Shown: positions 1-7,007 of the stretch, one piece after another
Numbering within the stretch: position 1 is the stretch's first letter
Layout of the letters: every line of letters starts with the position of its first letter
Assembly: GCA_900548315.1 (NCBI GenBank)
Contig: URJU01000119.1
Location: forward strand, 1 to 7,148
Length of the DNA stretch: 7,148 bases
Origin: an uncultured Coprococcus sp.
Lineage (GTDB): Bacteria; Bacillota; Clostridia; Lachnospirales; Lachnospiraceae
Reading direction: 5' to 3'
Position numbers and translations under genes: made by a program
The notes under the pieces: model-generated
The model's input: the letters and a program-made list of their open reading frames with translations, nothing else
The model's database searches: none
Told to the model about the DNA's origin: nothing

Positions 1-2254
1 AATATATCCTGCCATTCACATTTTTATAGTTTCTCATCCTAAAATAATATACGGCCCCGGCCTTCTTTACCGTTATATTTTTCGCTGCCACCGATTTTCC
101 GGATACCATTATATTTTTATACTTTGCAAATGTCTTTGTGTCACTGTACTGGATCAGATATCCCGATGCCTCAGCTGCCCTATTCCACTTCACGCTGACT
201 ATTCTCCTTGAAGGTGAAATAACAGAGGTTACCCGAGTTGTGGTCAGTCTGTACATTGCTGATCCCACAGTATCATACGAACTCCACGCTCCACTGCCAT
301 ACGCTTTGACCGTGTAGATATATGTTGTGCCTTTATTGGCAGAACTGTCAGTTATAGAATCTGCCGATCCTGTAACAGTCCTTATCAGTGTCCACGCTGT
401 GTTTCCTGATTTTTTCCTGTATACATTGTACATGGTCGCACCTGAGATCTTATTCCACGACACGACCATACCTTTACAACCATTTGCAGCCACAGGCTTT
501 GGCTGGGTTAATCTGAGCAGTTCCACAGCATTTTCAGCAGCCCCGATCTCACTGTCTCCAACCGGTCTGACCATATATCTGTACTTTTTCCCAGACATTA
601 CATTCTTATCCACAAATGAATTTACACCGCCACCTACTGTATACACACATGAATATGACTCCCCTGTGCTCTTTCTGTATATTTTATATCCCTCAGCACC
701 ATCCACTGCAGTCCAGGAAATGCTAAGCCCCTCCTGAGTATTCTTTATCGAATTCAACTTACATCTGCCAAGCGGCTGTTTCTTTTTCTCAGCATGATCG
801 CGGAAATAGTCTGCCATATATGGACATCCATACCCATAATACACGTCTTTTCCGACATCACCAAGATCAACGCTGTAGTCTATGAGTCTCGCTTTCAGCT
901 CAGCATTTGAAACAGACGGCTCGGTCATCTTGACATAAGCTGCAGCCGCAGATATATATGGAGCGGCCATAGATGTACCGCTGTTCACATGACTATGCCC
1001 CGTTCCATTCATCCATGCCGATGTGATATATGAACCCGGAGCAGAAAAGTCAACTGCATCACCATAATATGAATAAGTATCAGCAAATGTCACCGTACCG
1101 GCAGCCACTTTGTCAGCTGTATCTTCCGTTCCCGGTTTCTGCATCAACGCCGACACTGTTATCACATTCCTACTGTCCGCCGGATATGACACGCCTTCCA
1201 CATCGCTGATCCCCCAATTGTTCACTGACCTGTTGGCATTTCCCGCAGCCACACATATAACCACATTCTCATTGTTCGCCTGTTCTATAAGCGGATCCAG
1301 CATTGCCCTGGTATTCTCATTTGCATTTGTGCCATAGAAACACAAACTCATATTGATTATATCCACTCCTCGATCCAGTGCAGCCATGATTCCTCTCTGA
1401 ACTACCGATACCGCTGTGGATCCAGAATCTGAAAAACACTTTATGATCGTGAGCTTTGCATTGTCCGGGGTTGCATCAGCTATTATCCCTGCCACATGGC
1501 TTCCATGCCCCAGCTTATCGCTGAAATCCCCAGCTGTTTCATCGTCATAGCAGTTCACACTGTCAGCAGTATTGATTCTTCCATCAAACAGAGTGTCAGA
1601 CGCATTTATTCCCGTGTCTATCACAGCTATATCCACATCCGAAACTACGCTGTACCCAGACACCTCTGCCTTAAGCTTGTCCATCCCCATGTACGTGGTT
1701 CCCCAGCTCACAGCATCATATTTTCCCGACTCAGCAAGTGCTGCCTGTCCACTGATTCCGTCATCATACACATCCTCTGAATATATCATCTGATCCGGCA
1801 TACAATTGTCACTGCCATACTCGTCCACCAGATATCTATATGCCGTTTTCGTATCTTCCTCAGAATCAAATCCCAGAATATAATAGTTGTATTTGTCATA
1901 GCAGACAACGCTTGATGCGCCACAGGTATCAGGAAACTCGTCCGCATAGACAATGATACGCTTTAACCTATAGACAGAATCTGCAGCCATGTCCTGATCT
2001 TTCTTGTCCGCGATCTCTGCATCCGGCTTTTCCATGCCTGCGGCTTCCATTGCTTTTCCTATCTCAACCGCATCATCAACCCGGTATATGACTGTCTCAT
2101 CAGGATTACCGTCATCTTTTTTTGCATCGTCCGTTTCATGCAGACCTTGCGCATACACATATCTGTCCGTCCCTGTTAAACCTAATCCAACAAAAACTGC
2201 AAGGCACGCCACCAGACTTATAGCATTTTTCTTCTTCAGCATGATTTTCTTCAA
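1..2254 (-). CDS. Secreted S8 (subtilisin-like) serine protease with Fn3-like modules, C-terminus cut by window edge
   Basis: Extracellular endopeptidase of the subtilase family. 751 residues are visible, the frame is open throughout, and no stop is reached before the left edge. Residues 1-35 form a signal peptide (Lys-rich start, hydrophobic core, cleavage likely after VYA at 35). Residues ~36-200 resemble a pro-region. The catalytic domain spans about 205-465: Asp213 in VDIAVIDTGIN, His250 in GHGSHVAGI, oxyanion Asn339 in CVAAGNAN, Ser428 in NSGTSMAAPY, so all key residues are present. Three fibronectin-III-like modules follow, from about 495, 580 and 671 (last one truncated), probably for wall or substrate binding. 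The start is taken as TTG at 2254: GGAGAA lies 7 nt upstream, whereas the in-frame ATG at 2242 is 19 nt from it; another TTG at 2269 has a poorer ribosome site. An anchor, if any, would lie in the missing end. Substrate unknown. The family call is secure. Confidence 0.93.
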   Translation of the reverse strand, partial: MKKIMLKKKNAISLVACLAVFVGLGLTGTDRYVYAQGLHETDDAKKDDGNPDETVIYRVDDAVEIGKAMEAAGMEKPDAEIADKKDQDMAADSVYRLKRIIVYADEFPDTCGASSVVCYDKYNYYILGFDSEEDTKTAYRYLVDEYGSDNCMPDQMIYSEDVYDDGISGQAALAESGKYDAVSWGTTYMGMDKLKAEVSGYSVVSDVDIAVIDTGINASDTLFDGRINTADSVNCYDDETAGDFSDKLGHGSHVAGIIADATPDNAKLTIIKCFSDSGSTAVSVVQRGIMAALDRGVDIINMSLCFYGTNANENTRAMLDPLIEQANNENVVICVAAGNANRSVNNWGISDVEGVSYPADSRNVITVSALMQKPGTEDTADKVAAGTVTFADTYSYYGDAVDFSAPGSYITSAWMNGTGHSHVNSGTSMAAPYISAAAAYVKMTEPSVSNAELKARLIDYSVDLGDVGKDVYYGYGCPYMADYFRDHAEKKKQPLGRCKLNSIKNTQEGLSISWTAVDGAEGYKIYRKSTGESYSCVYTVGGGVNSFVDKNVMSGKKYRYMVRPVGDSEIGAAENAVELLRLTQPKPVAANGCKGMVVSWNKISGATMYNVYRKKSGNTAWTLIRTVTGSADSITDSSANKGTTYIYTVKAYGSGAWSSYDTVGSAMYRLTTTRVTSVISPSRRIVSVKWNRAAEASGYLIQYSDTKTFAKYKNIMVSGKSVAAKNITVKKAGAVYYFRMRNYKNVNGRIY

Positions 2255-2261
2255 TATGACT

Positions 2262-2267
2262 TTCTCC
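2262..2267 (-). promoter_or_regulatory. Ribosome binding site deciding the TTG start of the protease
   Basis: On the minus strand GGAGAA is followed by 7 nt and then TTG (2254). The downstream in-frame ATG (2242) is too far from it, and only a weak GAAGAA precedes that ATG. The site therefore favours a TTG start, which adds MKKI in front of MLKKK and extends the positively charged head of the signal peptide. Confidence 0.6.
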
Positions 2268-2337
2268 AATTTCTTCTATACACTTACATAGTTAGTATTA
2301 GTATTCATATATCTAATATTTATATATATTCGTTCGC

Positions 2338-2460
2338 AAGTGCAATGACCTGTGCATTCCACAGTGCACTTCATTGTGTCACGATTCGCACCTACGGTGC
2401 TTTCAACTGTGTTGGACATTCGCATTATGACGTCTTGCGCAAGCGCAGACGTCGCAATGC
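2338..2460 (-). repeat. Cluster of three stem-loops in the predicted leader of the protease mRNA
   Basis: Three inverted repeats follow one another. Stem 1: AAGTGCA (2338-2344) pairs with TGCACTT (2365-2371), and inside it CTGTG (2350-2354) pairs with CACAG (2360-2364), leaving one 5-nt bulge. Stem 2: GCACC (2388-2392) pairs with GGTGC (2396-2400) with a 3-nt loop. Stem 3: GACGTC (2429-2434) pairs with GACGTC (2448-2453), with TGCGC/GCGCA inside and GCATT/AATGC (2422-2426, 2456-2460) outside. None is followed by a T-run on either strand, so these are not ordinary terminators. They could be a structured 5' leader or a dispersed intergenic repeat of the Lachnospiraceae type; the second idea rests on general resemblance only. 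Confidence 0.6.
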
Positions 2461-2462
2461 TC

Positions 2463-2471
2463 ATTATATCA
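2463..2471 (-). promoter_or_regulatory. Likely extended -10 promoter of the protease
   Basis: The minus strand reads TGATATAAT, a perfect extended -10 (TG-N-TATAAT). The -35 is poor (GGGCAT at 17 nt, TTGGGC at 19 nt spacing), which extended -10 promoters can tolerate. Initiation near 2456 would give a leader of about 200 nt containing the stem-loops at 2338-2453. Another TATAAT on the same strand at 2495-2500 has no TG extension and no good -35. Confidence 0.4.
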
Positions 2472-2535
2472 CAAATTAATAACTCATGCCCAATATTATA
2501 TGTAACCCCCTATTTGTACATTTCATATTCTATAT

Positions 2536-2590
2536 TAGAGACCTGCTCGGAATACAGACATTCATTTTCCACCTGATATCCGGGTCTCTA
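2536..2590 (+). promoter_or_regulatory. Large dyad upstream of the DUF11 gene
   Basis: TAGAGACC (2536-2543) is perfectly complementary to GGTCTCTA (2583-2590), and within it CGGA (2548-2551) pairs with TCCG (2579-2582), giving 12 base pairs with one 4-nt bulge and a 27-nt loop. It ends 22 nt before the GGAGG of the DUF11 gene. No T-run follows. It could be a 5'-leader structure or a protein-binding site; it matches no riboswitch class I recognise. Confidence 0.5.
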
Positions 2591-2612
2591 CAACACTACT
2601 ATGACATTTCAC

Positions 2613-2617
2613 GGAGG
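2613..2617 (+). promoter_or_regulatory. Ribosome binding site deciding the DUF11 start
   Basis: GGAGG is followed by 7 nt and then ATG at 2625. The in-frame ATG at 2601 lies upstream of this site and has no ribosome site of its own, so it is rejected as the start. Confidence 0.85.
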
Positions 2618-2624
2618 TAAAGTA

Positions 2625-3479
2625 ATGGCAACATTCATTAATCAGGCAACCCTGTCCTACAACGGAGGATCCACCAATTCCAATATCATAACCGGAGAAA
2701 TCGTTGATGTCCTCACCGCATCCAAGACTGCGGTCGTTGACACTTACAGAACGCCAGACAAGATCACATATGTAGTGAGTCTGGTGAACACGGGCACCAC
2801 AGCTCTCACAGGCCTCACGCTCACAGATAATCTCGGAGCTTACACAGTGGGAGCAAATACTATCTATCCATTGAACTATATTGCAGGATCTGTCAGATAC
2901 TATACAAATGGCACACTCTCAACAGCGCCGGCAGTCACAGCAGGTCCACCTCTTACCATGACCGGAATATCCGTTCCGGCAGGAGGAAATGCTGCTATCA
3001 TATATGAGGCTTCAACCAATGATTTTACACCTCGTGGCAACGAGGACTCGGTTGTCAACACCGTGACCATCACAGGCGGAGGACTGGCAAATCCTATAAC
3101 AGCAACAGAGACGGTATCGCCTGTTGCCTCACCGGATCTCACCATCACAAAGTCCGTCAGCCCAAGTGTTGTTCCGGCAAACGGTCAGCTGACATACACA
3201 TTTGTCATTGATAACTATGGAAACACGGAAGCAGTCGCTGGGGACAACGTGGTCATCACAGACACCTTCAATCCAATTCTCCGCAACATTTCCGTGACAT
3301 ACAACGGAAATGCATGGACTGAGACTACTAACTACACCTACAACGAGACAACCGGAGCGTTTGCAACAGTTGCAGGGCAGATAACTGTTCCTGCAGCGAC
3401 ATTTACCCAGAATGCAGCTACAGGCGTCATAACGACAACCCCAGGAACAGCGGTAGTCACCGTGACTGGAAATATCTAA
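2625..3479 (+). CDS. DUF11-domain (conserved repeat) protein without signal peptide
   Basis: 284 residues from the ATG at 2625. It is a beta-rich Thr/Ala/Val/Asn protein with two modules of the DUF11/B_ant_repeat type: residues ~31-166 (ASKTAVV, ITYVVSLVNTGTTALTGLTLTDNLG) and ~170-284 (DLTITKSVSP, LTYTFVIDNYGNTEA, VVITDTF). DUF11 modules are usually found in secreted wall proteins, where some form Lys-Asn isopeptide bonds. Here the protein has only three Lys (34, 46, 176) and no Cys or His, and Lys34 and Lys176 sit at equivalent first-strand positions, which fits internal isopeptide bonds but does not prove them. It begins MATFINQATLSYNG with no signal peptide, no membrane segment and no LPXTG motif, so its route to the surface, if it is exported, is unclear. 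I recall similar leaderless ~290-residue proteins in Clostridia. It stands alone on the plus strand, divergent from the protease. Function unknown. Confidence 0.85.
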   Translation: MATFINQATLSYNGGSTNSNIITGEIVDVLTASKTAVVDTYRTPDKITYVVSLVNTGTTALTGLTLTDNLGAYTVGANTIYPLNYIAGSVRYYTNGTLSTAPAVTAGPPLTMTGISVPAGGNAAIIYEASTNDFTPRGNEDSVVNTVTITGGGLANPITATETVSPVASPDLTITKSVSPSVVPANGQLTYTFVIDNYGNTEAVAGDNVVITDTFNPILRNISVTYNGNAWTETTNYTYNETTGAFATVAGQITVPAATFTQNAATGVITTTPGTAVVTVTGNI

Positions 3480-3839
3480 CACACCTGTAAGTACTGCCGT
3501 ACCGGCAAACTCGTGATGCGATGGACTGTCGGCGCCGCCTTGATAACAGCTTGTTTTTCACAATGATGTGAATATTGCGATAAAAAGGAGAATTTTATCC
3601 TGATTCTGTCTGAACTACAGGGTTAAGATACAAAGTCTTTCATTTGTGTATCTTTATCTCCCTTTCAGACAGTAAAAAGGATAAAATTCTCCTTAATTGC
3701 CGTTGTTAGGATGCAAAAATTACAAAATACATGTATGAGTACTCTCTGACATTCTCACCAATATTCTTACCACAGCTTGACAGCCACAATTTAAGCACTC
3801 AATTCTGCCATAGTCCGATCACACGTGCTACTCTACATT
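3480..3839. other. Convergent intergenic region between DUF11 gene and ABC permease
   Basis: About 360 bases without a gene. It contains a small dyad after the DUF11 stop (TGCCG/CGGCA, 3495-3507), a 6-bp dyad TTCACA/TGTGAA (3557-3572), the 110-nt hairpin (3585-3694), and half of a 12-bp tandem duplication that overlaps the permease stop (3828-3851). I see no classical GC-rich stem plus T-tract terminator for either converging gene; the large hairpin may do that job for both. Confidence 0.65.
3585..3694. repeat. 110-nt near-continuous hairpin with perfect 16-bp terminal inverted repeat (MITE-like)
   Basis: The outer arms AAGGAGAATTTTATCC (3585-3600) and its exact complement (3679-3694) form 16 perfect pairs. 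Inside, CTGTCTGAA (3606-3614) pairs with TTCAGACAG (3664-3672), AGGG (3619-3622) with CCCT (3660-3663), and AAGATACA (3625-3632) with TGTATCTT (3647-3654), leaving a 14-nt apical loop. This gives 37 Watson-Crick pairs separated by small internal loops. No coding capacity and no transposase are present. A small non-autonomous transposable element (MITE), a bidirectional transcription stop, or a structured small RNA are all possible. ATTGC occurs on both sides (3574-3578, 3696-3700) but at unequal distance from the arms, so it is not a convincing target-site duplication. Confidence 0.75.
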
Positions 3840-3851
3840 CTACTCTACATT
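3828..3851. repeat. Perfect 12-bp tandem duplication overlapping the permease stop codon
   Basis: CTACTCTACATT occurs twice in direct succession (3828-3839 and 3840-3851). On the coding strand each copy reads AAT GTA GAG TAG, so the unit duplicates the last three codons and the stop of the permease in frame; translation ends at the first TAG (3840-3842) and the second copy is a back-up stop. It looks like a slippage or short-homology duplication. Confidence 0.85.
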
Positions 3852-6143
3852 TTTCAGTGCCTCGTCCATCGGGATCTTCTTTATCTTCTTCATCTGCATC
3901 AGCGCTATAACAAGATAGCATGCAAAGCTGAGGACAAACATAAGCGGGAATATCCAAGGAGCCATGTATATCGGCAGCCATCCACTGAGCATTTCCGTGA
4001 GCATTGCTCTGTATATGACTTTAAGAGATACATAACTGAGCAGAATGTCTATCACTGTCACCACCGCCACCATGATCGTTGTGGACGACAGATACAGTTT
4101 TCCTATCTCCCTGCCGTCATATCCAAGTATCTTCACCATTGATATTGAGATCGTGTTTCTCTCAACTATGAGCTTTGTGAGCAGGTATACAAGCAGCATG
4201 AACATCAAAAGTGAGAATGCTATGACTATGTAGAACATGCTTCCCATAGATTTTTTGAGCTGTCTCGATACCTTTATCAGATCATCCTTTGTAATCTCGG
4301 ACACAACATGGTCGCTGATGTCCGTCAGTTCTTCGTCCGAAAAATAACCTGTGAAGTATCCCTCATCCAGTCCAAACGTCTGTCTGAAATCATCCTCAGT
4401 CATGAATATCGCCAGCGTGGATGGATATTTGACTGAACCCGTCAGTTTGAATTTGTAAGTATCATCCCCGTAGTTTTCCTTGAGCTTGATCTCATCTCCA
4501 TCTGAAAGCCCGTATTTATCCGCATAGCCATCTGAGACAAGAACATCTCCATCTTTTAACTTCTTCGGGAAATATCTGCTGTCCTCATGGATTCCATACA
4601 CCATGATCTCATCGTCGATATCCCCTGTGGTCTTGAGTGTCTTTACGCAGTAAGTCTCAGCCGAATCAACAGAAGTCTCAACCTGTGAATCAAGTACATA
4701 TTGATGCGCAGCCAGCATATTGTCCAGCACATCATCCTGGTAGTGCTCCAGCAAAGGATTGAGCATCAGCCCGAACATCATAAGGACCTGTGCAAAATAT
4801 ATTCCTATGAGCATGACCACATATCCAGGGATATTCTGAAGTATCACCCTGGTCTTGAATCTTGTCATAAATTTCCAGTGCGGAAGTTTTACTGCCTTCT
4901 TTCGTCTCGATCTGCTGAGATCATGTCTCAAAAATCTAAGCGGAGACAGCTTCAACTTGTTGTTCACCACCAGTAAATTTACAACCAGCATGATTATCAA
5001 TGGTACAACCGTAGTCAGGACAAATGCATCCGCATTCCAGATAGTCTCGTACTTTGTCAGCGAATAGCTGTCATAATACAGCTGCGCCCCCATATCCTTA
5101 AAGCATGTGTACCCCAGTATATTTCCAACTATCGCTGCCACAAATGTAACTATGACCGGAAGTGATATGTAGTGGATGAGCAGTTCCCACTTTGTATATC
5201 CTGACGCACGAAGAGTTCCAATGACTGACGCCTCCTTTGTCAGAGTGTTGCTGATGGTAACAGCAAATATGAACGCAAGTATCACGATGACGATATATTC
5301 GAACCACTTCATCATCTCAGTATCGCTGCCTATATCCTCCCCGGTAAAGTTGATGGCCTGATTCTGATATCTCGGGATAAAGGTGTCGACTGTGATCCCA
5401 TTCATCATTGCCTGAGTGTATACCGTCTTTAACAGATCATCGGCAAGTTTCTTCTCTTTCTTCTCGTCATCGGGCATGCCGTCATTGTACTTCCAGACAT
5501 AGGACCATTCCCTGCCATTTTCAGGCAGCCTGTCAAATTCAGTTCCAGTCACAACAGCGACACCAAATATGGTGGCATCGAACATTGTGTCATTGTTATT
5601 CTGGAACATTGTACTGTAGTCAGATAATGCCACATATCCGCACACCTTGTAATCTCTGCCGCCGACCTCAAGTTCGTCCCCGATCTCAATGTCATTGTTC
5701 TCAGCAAACATTCTGTCAATGGCAAGTTCATCATCACTGTCTGGCAGGCTGCCTTTCATTGTGCACATCCTGTTTACCTCATGTCTGACCTCAAATATTC
5801 TCAGTGTCCTTCTTTCACCATCTGCCGAAGTATTATCAGTTTTATCATCTGATTTTTTTATGCTCATATCAAGGTCATAGTATGGCATATCATAAAGAGT
5901 TACACCCTCGTCCTCGATAGCTTTCTTCATATCGTCAGTCGCCTCACTGTTCAGGGCAAAGTGTCCATCCTCAACATTGTATTTGTCAAAGCTCTGATCG
6001 TACGTCTGTTTCATGCTTTCTCCGGCAACAAGAAAACCGGACACCATTCCCGTGGTTATCACCATGAACAGGAATATTACTATATATTTTCCAAAGTCAT
6101 CTTTGAGCTCCTTTGGAATTCGCCTACACAATGGATTCTTCAT
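3840..6143 (-). CDS. FtsX/MacB-type ABC transporter permease, two FtsX modules, 8 TM
   Basis: Integral membrane subunit of a type VII (MacB-like) ABC transporter, 767 residues. Predicted membrane helices lie near 20-41, 281-303, 327-346, 374-394, 438-460, 636-659, 687-709 and 729-749, giving two tandem 4-TM modules. Each has a large extracytoplasmic domain after its first helix (about 42-280 and 461-635). Cytoplasmic segments after the second helix of each module, EASVIGTLRASGYTK (304-318) and ISISMVKILGYDGREIGKL (665-683), match the coupling region of FtsX-like permeases. One chain can therefore act as the fused pair of half-permeases. AGGGGA sits 6 nt before the ATG. The ATPase gene ends 33 bp upstream, so the two form an operon. 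Family members export or sense peptides, lipoproteins, lipids or antimicrobials; the substrate cannot be read from sequence. No adjacent two-component genes are visible that would suggest a Bce-type sensor. Confidence 0.92.
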   Translation of the reverse strand: MKNPLCRRIPKELKDDFGKYIVIFLFMVITTGMVSGFLVAGESMKQTYDQSFDKYNVEDGHFALNSEATDDMKKAIEDEGVTLYDMPYYDLDMSIKKSDDKTDNTSADGERRTLRIFEVRHEVNRMCTMKGSLPDSDDELAIDRMFAENNDIEIGDELEVGGRDYKVCGYVALSDYSTMFQNNNDTMFDATIFGVAVVTGTEFDRLPENGREWSYVWKYNDGMPDDEKKEKKLADDLLKTVYTQAMMNGITVDTFIPRYQNQAINFTGEDIGSDTEMMKWFEYIVIVILAFIFAVTISNTLTKEASVIGTLRASGYTKWELLIHYISLPVIVTFVAAIVGNILGYTCFKDMGAQLYYDSYSLTKYETIWNADAFVLTTVVPLIIMLVVNLLVVNNKLKLSPLRFLRHDLSRSRRKKAVKLPHWKFMTRFKTRVILQNIPGYVVMLIGIYFAQVLMMFGLMLNPLLEHYQDDVLDNMLAAHQYVLDSQVETSVDSAETYCVKTLKTTGDIDDEIMVYGIHEDSRYFPKKLKDGDVLVSDGYADKYGLSDGDEIKLKENYGDDTYKFKLTGSVKYPSTLAIFMTEDDFRQTFGLDEGYFTGYFSDEELTDISDHVVSEITKDDLIKVSRQLKKSMGSMFYIVIAFSLLMFMLLVYLLTKLIVERNTISISMVKILGYDGREIGKLYLSSTTIMVAVVTVIDILLSYVSLKVIYRAMLTEMLSGWLPIYMAPWIFPLMFVLSFACYLVIALMQMKKIKKIPMDEALKNVE

Positions 6144-6176
6144 ATCAAGTCCCCTTTCCGATCGAACGTCATCCTT

Positions 6177-6887
6177 TTACCAGTCAAGATCAGCCGCAGA
6201 TATCTTGTTCTCGTTGACTATGTTGCGTCTTATCATTCCATCCCTGAGTTTTACTGTTCTGTCCGCCATGTTCTTGATGGCATCATTGTGGGTTACCATG
6301 ATTATGGTGTTGCCGTACTTCTGATTGACATCCTCTATCAGCTTGAGTATCTCCTTGGAGGTATTGTAGTCCAATGCTCCCGTCGGCTCATCACACAGAA
6401 GTATATCTGGATTCTTCACGATGGCTCTGCCTATCGATGTCCTCTGCTGCTGTCCACCGGAAAGCTGATTTGGAAGTTTATGTCTGTGCTCATATAGCCC
6501 AAGTGTCTTGAGGAGATCGTCCACATCCAGCGGATCATCACTCAGATAAGCACCGACTTCTACATTCTCCTTCACATTGAGGTTTGGGATCAGATTGTAC
6601 ATCTGAAATACATATCCGAGATGCTTTCTCCTGTATCTTGTCAATGTCTTCTCGTCCATGTCCCCTGTCTTTTCCCCGTTTATGGATATGTAACCCGAAT
6701 CCGGGCTGTCGATCCCACCTATTATATTGAGAAGTGTGGATTTTCCCGATCCGGATGGCCCGAGCAGCACACAGAACTCCCCCTTTGCAACTTCAAAATC
6801 AATCCCTTTTAAAACCTCTGTCCTGTTCTCACCTGAGCCAAAGCTCTTTCTTATTCCACTGATCTTCAAGAAACTTTTTTCTCCCAT
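6177..6887 (-). CDS. ABC transporter ATP-binding protein (MacB/LolD-like)
   Basis: Cytoplasmic nucleotide-binding subunit that would power the permease encoded just downstream. 236 residues, the usual size for this family. Motifs (numbered from the start used here): Walker A GPSGSGKST 43-51, Q-loop Gln95 in VFQMYNLIPNL, signature LSGGQQQR 142-149, Walker B ILLCDEP 162-168, D-loop GALD 170-173, switch His200 in MVTHND. All catalytic elements are intact. The Q-loop sequence and the pairing with an FtsX-like permease place it in the MacB/LolD/BceA group. The start is the ATG at 6887: AAGGAG ends 6 nt before it, whereas the in-frame ATG at 6905 (six residues upstream) immediately precedes that same ribosome site and has none of its own. 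First gene of a two-gene operon under the promoter at 7006-7034. Confidence 0.95.
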   Translation of the reverse strand: MGEKSFLKISGIRKSFGSGENRTEVLKGIDFEVAKGEFCVLLGPSGSGKSTLLNIIGGIDSPDSGYISINGEKTGDMDEKTLTRYRRKHLGYVFQMYNLIPNLNVKENVEVGAYLSDDPLDVDDLLKTLGLYEHRHKLPNQLSGGQQQRTSIGRAIVKNPDILLCDEPTGALDYNTSKEILKLIEDVNQKYGNTIIMVTHNDAIKNMADRTVKLRDGMIRRNIVNENKISAADLDW

Positions 6888-6893
6888 AATTTT

Positions 6894-6899
6894 CTCCTT
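6894..6899 (-). promoter_or_regulatory. Ribosome binding site deciding the ATPase start
   Basis: AAGGAG on the minus strand, 6 nt before ATG 6887. The longer frame starting at 6905 would translate this site as Lys-Glu (MKKEKIM), so the shorter start is preferred. Confidence 0.8.
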
Positions 6900-6917
6900 T
6901 TTCATCTGACGCTATAC

Positions 6918-6943
6918 GCAAAGACCTCTATATGTCTTTTTGC
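6918..6943 (-). promoter_or_regulatory. Stem-loop in the ABC operon leader
   Basis: AAAGAC (6920-6925) and GTCTTT (6934-6939) pair across an 8-nt loop; GC/GC outside can extend the stem with a 2-nt bulge. It sits between the predicted transcription start and the ribosome site. No T-run follows in the leader, so attenuation is not indicated; it may only stabilise the mRNA or be chance. Confidence 0.3.
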
Positions 6944-6979
6944 AGGTATCGCACATAGCAACTATCGCAGCGCATAATT

Positions 6980-7007
6980 AAACATATGAATAACTGTTCA
7001 TATATTT
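6980..7007. promoter_or_regulatory. TetR/AcrR-like palindromic operator over the ABC promoter
   Basis: AAACATATGAA (6980-6990) and TTCATATATTT (6997-7007) are inverted with 10 of 11 positions matching around a 6-nt spacer; the core TATGAA-N6-TTCATA is perfect. The TGAAC-like half-sites and length resemble operators of TetR-family repressors that control transporter genes. It overlaps the -10 and the expected transcription start, a position where a bound repressor would block RNA polymerase. The regulator gene is not in the window; it may lie beyond the contig end. Confidence 0.5.

Larger units (their letters stand above)
2255..2624. other. Divergent intergenic region between protease and DUF11 protein
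   Basis: About 370 bases with no convincing gene. Leftward it holds an AT-rich stretch (2282-2332), a block of stem-loops (2338-2460) and a likely promoter for the protease (2463-2471). Rightward it holds a large dyad (2536-2590) just ahead of the ribosome site of the DUF11 gene. Short open frames exist on both strands here, but they lack ribosome sites and run through the inverted repeats. No clear -35/-10 pair was found for the rightward gene. Confidence 0.7.

Noticed and set aside
327..737. Open plus-strand frames across the protease gene (for example 327-737, 1110-1337, 1496-1793, 2004-2291)
   Set aside because: They lie opposite the protease, which has an intact frame with all catalytic residues; the antisense products match no family and have no ribosome sites.
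2276..2464. 62-residue minus-strand frame over the stem-loop block
   Set aside because: Cys/Thr-rich translation created by the inverted repeats, with no good ribosome site; better explained as leader RNA or repeat.
3129..3482. 117-residue minus-strand frame opposite the DUF11 gene
   Set aside because: Antisense shadow of a well-supported gene; the Cys-rich product resembles nothing known.
3557..3572. TTCACA-N4-TGTGAA hairpin as terminator
   Set aside because: The stem is only 6 AT-rich pairs and the T-run precedes rather than follows it on the plus strand; on the minus strand it is followed by A residues.
3585..3694. Retron-type ncRNA
   Set aside because: The nested inverted repeats are suggestive, but there is no reverse transcriptase gene in the window.
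6947..6969. Direct repeat TATCGCA (6947-6953 and 6963-6969)
   Set aside because: Only 7 bases in two copies; likely chance, with no other sign of a binding array.
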